Source: Candidatus Hydrogenedentota bacterium (GTDB lineage: Bacteria; Hydrogenedentota; Hydrogenedentia; Hydrogenedentales; CAITNO01). Taken from it: DNA of 7,284 nt. This document shows positions 4,607-7,284 of the stretch, one piece after another. The position numbers and the translations under genes were made by a program. Where the stretch lies: positions 1-7,284 of the forward strand of contig CAIJOU010000106.1 in assembly GCA_903822375.1 (NCBI GenBank), read 5' to 3'. The notes beneath the pieces were generated by a model. That model saw only the letters and a list, made by a program, of their open reading frames with translations, did not search any database and had not been told where the DNA came from. The first letter of the stretch is position 1. The number at the start of each line of letters is the position of its first letter.

Positions 4607-7033
4607 ATGAGCCAGAACACGCTGTGGCCGACCAATCGCCGCACCTTCCTTCGCAGTCTGTCCGTGGCGGGCGCGGCCGTGGCGGCCCCCCTGACGTGGA
4701 CGGCGACAGCCCACGCGAAAACCGGCGAGAATGCCCGTATCGGGAACCGGTTCTTCGAGGTTCAGTTTGAAGGCGCCTCGGGGGTTCTGCAAATCCGCGG
4801 AAAGGACCGGACGGCCCTCATCAAGAACGGCGTCGTGCGCGCCCTGACCTCCGCCGGGGTGCGAAGCACCACCGAGTCCGACTACCGGCGAACGGTGGAG
4901 ATCAGGAGGATCCAAGACGCGCTGGGTTCGGGGGAACAGCTTCAGGCAACCTGCACGGACGCAAGGCGAATGCTCGACATTGCCGTGCTGGTAACTTTGT
5001 ACGATGACCGCAACGCCGTGGTCATCGAGGCCTTCTGCCGAAACGCCTCCGGCACCGATGCGCTGAATGTCGCCTCCGTCGAGCCCCTGCGTGCCTCCTC
5101 TGAGGTTGACGGGTGCTGCCATTGGCCCGGCGCAACCAAACTCCTGACCAACGGTCGCATGTACTACGACCCGGGAAAAGTTCTTGAACTCGCGGCGAAG
5201 AAAGACCTGGAGAGTTGGTTCAACATCTGCCTGTACACTGACGACCGCAGGCCCGGCCTGGTGGCCGGGTATCTGGAGAACAACAGCTCCCTCGGCCACA
5301 TCGCCGTGCGCAGGGAACGCGGCGCCGCGCGCGCGGACAACTTCTCCCTCGCGGCCGAGTCGAGGTACCAAAGCGGATTCGTGCTGAAGCCCGGCGCGTC
5401 CATCTCTTCGGACAGGGTTATGCTTTGCGCCGCCGCGGACCCGTTTACGGCGCTCGAAAATTACGCCCAGTGCATCGCCGACGTCCACGCCGTCCGGCTC
5501 AACCCGGTGGCGAACGGCTGGTGCAGCTGGTTCTGCAGCTTCGAGAGTGTCACGGAGGAGGAGGTGCTGCGCAATGCGCGGCACGCGGCACGCCATCTCA
5601 AGCCCTACGGTATGGACTGCATCCAGGTGGACGACGGTTTCTACCGCGCCTTCGGCGACTGGGAGGGCAACGAGAAGTTCCCGCACGGCATGAAATGGCT
5701 GGCGGGACAAATCCGCGAACTGGGGCTCACGCCCGGCATCTGGTTCGCACCCTACGTCATCTCGGAAGGCACGGACATCCACCGCAACCATCCGGAATGG
5801 CTGATCCGCAAAGCCAATGGCGACCTGCGGCCGGTGCGCCCCGGCACGGAGAACGAGGACGACGGCGACACCGGCGGGCGCAGGCGCTACGCCCTCGACA
5901 TTTCCCATCCGGGCGCGGCCGAATGGCTCGGCAACCTGTTTGACACCGCGGCCAACGACTGGGGCTATGACTTCATCAAGATCGACTTTGTCGACTGGTC
6001 GCTGCTCGCCGCAGAGCGCTACTACGACCCGACGGCCACGCGCGCATCGTTGTACCGCAAAGGGGTGGAGATCATGCGCAGGGCCATGGGACCAAACCGG
6101 CATCTGCTGGACTGCGGCCCGGGACAGGTCTCGGCCGGCTTCATCGACAGCATGCGCATCGAACTGGACCAGCCGCCGGTCACCTGGAACCAGTACTTCC
6201 TCAATTCGGCCAGCAGCGCCCCGGCCGCGGCAAAGCGCTACTACTTTCACAATCGCGTGTGGATCAACGATGCGGACCACATCGTGCTCGCGCCGCTGAC
6301 GATTCCGCAGGCGCAGGCCGCGGCCACGCTGATCGCCCTATCCGGCGGCACCACCTTCTCCGGCGACCGGCTCACCGATCTGGATGCCGTCCGGCTGGAC
6401 ATCCTGCGCAAGGTGCTGCCCGCCTACGGCGAGGCGGCGCGGCCCATTGACCTGTTTGACCATGATCTGCACGAGCTCTTTGCCCTGAATGTGAAGAAGC
6501 CGTTTGCCGAGTGGACCGTGCTGGCGGCGTTCAACATCGACCTGGAAACGCCCGCAAAGAAAACCATCGCGCTGGAACGCCTCGGCCTGGACCCGGCCAA
6601 GACGTATCTGGCCTACAACTTCTGGGAGCAGCGCTTCCTCGGCGGGGTTCGGAAAGAGATCACGCTCAACCTGCCGCCGTCGTCCGGGACGCTGCTGGCC
6701 ATTCACGAGAAGCGGGACGAGCCGCAGTTCCTCTCCACCGATCGCCATGTCATGCAGGGCGCGATTGAATTGGAGGCGGCCGCGTGGGACGCGTCCTCCG
6801 GCGCCTTCAGCGGCATCTCGCTCGGACCGAAAGGCACGGAACACAACGTGTTCATTCACCTGCCGCATGAGCATGAATGGGTGCAGAAGGAGCCCTTCTT
6901 CTTCCATGACCGCGAAGGAATCACGCTCAAGATGATGGAGCCGCACATCCTGCGCGTACAGGCGCGCTTCGAGAACAGCAAACGGGTTGCCTGGAACGCG
7001 AGTCTGAGGGACCTGTTTCCGGACACGTATTGA
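4607..7033 (+). CDS. Tat-exported GH36-type alpha-galactosidase-like glycosidase
   Basis: The 808-residue protein starts with a twin-arginine signal (N-R11-R12-T-FLR, hydrophobic 17-29, AHA cleavage after residue 37), so it is exported folded. Residues ~40-295 are a beta-rich domain, then a (beta/alpha)8 barrel typical of GH36/melibiase: NGWCSWF (303-309), QVDDGF (340-345), GIWFAPYVIS (377-386), HPEWLIR, and FIKID with Asp460 as expected nucleophile. The likely acid/base is Asp521 in SMRIELDQPPVTW, with an NDAD motif at 554-557 and a beta-rich C-terminal part (~620-808). The family hydrolyses alpha-galactosides with retention of configuration; exact substrate is inferred. The nucleophile motif is KID where classical GH36 enzymes have KWD, so this is a divergent subgroup and other alpha-glycosides are possible. 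It is longer than most GH36 enzymes (~700) because of the C-terminal extension. No transporter or sugar regulator is adjacent. Confidence 0.88.
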   Translation: MSQNTLWPTNRRTFLRSLSVAGAAVAAPLTWTATAHAKTGENARIGNRFFEVQFEGASGVLQIRGKDRTALIKNGVVRALTSAGVRSTTESDYRRTVEIRRIQDALGSGEQLQATCTDARRMLDIAVLVTLYDDRNAVVIEAFCRNASGTDALNVASVEPLRASSEVDGCCHWPGATKLLTNGRMYYDPGKVLELAAKKDLESWFNICLYTDDRRPGLVAGYLENNSSLGHIAVRRERGAARADNFSLAAESRYQSGFVLKPGASISSDRVMLCAAADPFTALENYAQCIADVHAVRLNPVANGWCSWFCSFESVTEEEVLRNARHAARHLKPYGMDCIQVDDGFYRAFGDWEGNEKFPHGMKWLAGQIRELGLTPGIWFAPYVISEGTDIHRNHPEWLIRKANGDLRPVRPGTENEDDGDTGGRRRYALDISHPGAAEWLGNLFDTAANDWGYDFIKIDFVDWSLLAAERYYDPTATRASLYRKGVEIMRRAMGPNRHLLDCGPGQVSAGFIDSMRIELDQPPVTWNQYFLNSASSAPAAAKRYYFHNRVWINDADHIVLAPLTIPQAQAAATLIALSGGTTFSGDRLTDLDAVRLDILRKVLPAYGEAARPIDLFDHDLHELFALNVKKPFAEWTVLAAFNIDLETPAKKTIALERLGLDPAKTYLAYNFWEQRFLGGVRKEITLNLPPSSGTLLAIHEKRDEPQFLSTDRHVMQGAIELEAAAWDASSGAFSGISLGPKGTEHNVFIHLPHEHEWVQKEPFFFHDREGITLKMMEPHILRVQARFENSKRVAWNASLRDLFPDTY

Positions 7034-7152
7034 GTCGTTGCTGCAAACCACGGTTGCGCATGTGCCCCTGTTGCCGGAGGCAGTGTGGCCCTGGCAGGGA
7101 TATGATTACATTTGAAGCCCATCTTCCGGTCCCGGAGAAACCCTGGCATTTG

Positions 7153-7167
7153 GGTCCCGCAGGGACC
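7153..7167. repeat. REP-like hairpin GGTCCC-GCA-GGGACC
   Basis: A perfect 6-bp stem with a 3-base loop, followed after a few bases by GTGAATAGCCGG and a decayed second inverted repeat (CCGG ... ACCG). The layout GTCCC/GGGAC hairpin, then AATAGCC, then a second stem, resembles dispersed palindromic repeats I know from several bacterial phyla. Only one copy is in this window, so the repeat nature is inferred. Confidence 0.35.
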
Positions 7168-7250
7168 AATGTGAATAGCCGGAGGTGACCGAAGATAGTG
7201 TGTTCCGAAATCAAGTTTTTTGTCCCAAGATTGGAGCACATTGTGGTTGA

Positions 7251-7282
7251 GTTTTCCACAGGGGGTCGAAAGGTTTTCCACT
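7251..7282 (+). repeat. Direct repeats of GTTTTCCAC, DnaA-box-like
   Basis: GTTTTCCAC occurs at 7251-7259 and 7273-7281, 22 bases apart or about two helical turns. TTTTCCACA (7252-7260) matches the relaxed DnaA-box consensus TTWTNCACA, and TTTTCCACT (7274-7282) differs at one base. Two boxes without an AT-rich unwinding element or replication genes are not enough to call an origin; they may be part of the dispersed repeat. Confidence 0.3.
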
Positions 7283-7284
7283 GA

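Larger units (their letters stand above)
7034..7284. other. Non-coding tail, possibly a dispersed repeat
   Basis: No convincing gene or T-run terminator follows the glycosidase stop. A minus-strand frame crosses the region (7281 down to 6856) but most of its second half is antisense to the glycosidase, and its composition resembles no protein I know. The region instead contains short hairpins and repeated motifs, and its layout suggests an interspersed element. Confidence 0.35.

Noticed and set aside
4580..6280. 566-codon open frame on the minus strand
   Set aside because: Antisense to the GH36-like gene, whose barrel motifs are unmistakable; the translation is low-complexity Arg/Ala/Gly/Val without domains.
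6856..7281. 141-codon minus-strand frame at the window end
   Set aside because: Its second half is antisense to the GH36-like gene, and the first half lies over the suspected dispersed repeat; likely a spurious frame.
1..7284. A multi-gene defence, biosynthetic or mobile system
   Set aside because: The five genes differ in strand, composition and promoter, and none belongs to a known system core; no transposase, nuclease, CRISPR repeat or integrase is visible.

Overview
This is a GC-rich bacterial window with five convincing protein genes, two of them minus-strand. The set suggests a Planctomycetes/Verrucomicrobia-type heterotroph or Candidatus Hydrogenedentota: a pseudopilin with a C-terminal H-x10-DG motif, a HEAT-repeat protein ending in a PA14-like 'SDDG-KVW-NG' module, a DUF1572 DinB-like protein, and a Tat-exported GH36-type glycosidase. 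This placement rests on recognised protein style only; no rRNA or marker gene is present. I see no tRNA, rRNA, transposase, CRISPR array or recognisable defence locus.

Layout. Positions 1-1494 (+) hold the 3' part of the HEAT-repeat gene. The first ~130 bases look foreign to it and read better as the minus-strand start of another secreted protein. A strong bidirectional hairpin terminator (1537-1572) separates it from the convergent pseudopilin gene (1621-2502, -). Positions 2503-2922 carry no gene but are dense in signals: a good minus-strand promoter, a good plus-strand promoter facing it, a GC-rich hairpin with a short T run, and several perfect or near-perfect palindromes. The DUF1572/DinB-like gene follows (2923-3453, -). 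It diverges from a secreted protein of unknown function (3622-4452, +) across a 168-base spacer that holds a short His-rich ORF with a good ribosome site. The Tat-exported GH36-like alpha-galactosidase (4607-7033, +) has its own likely promoter. The last 250 bases are non-coding, with a small GGTCCC hairpin and two DnaA-box-like direct repeats, and resemble a dispersed repeat.

The genes do not form one operon or an obvious system. The shared theme is the cell envelope and outside: pseudopilin, exported glycosidase, secreted unknown and probably the HEAT/PA14-like protein. The most interesting material is the 420-base gap upstream of the pseudopilin, where opposed promoters could give a ~300-nt leader and an overlapping antisense RNA, and the composition break near base 130. 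No complete new biological system can be demonstrated from this sequence alone.
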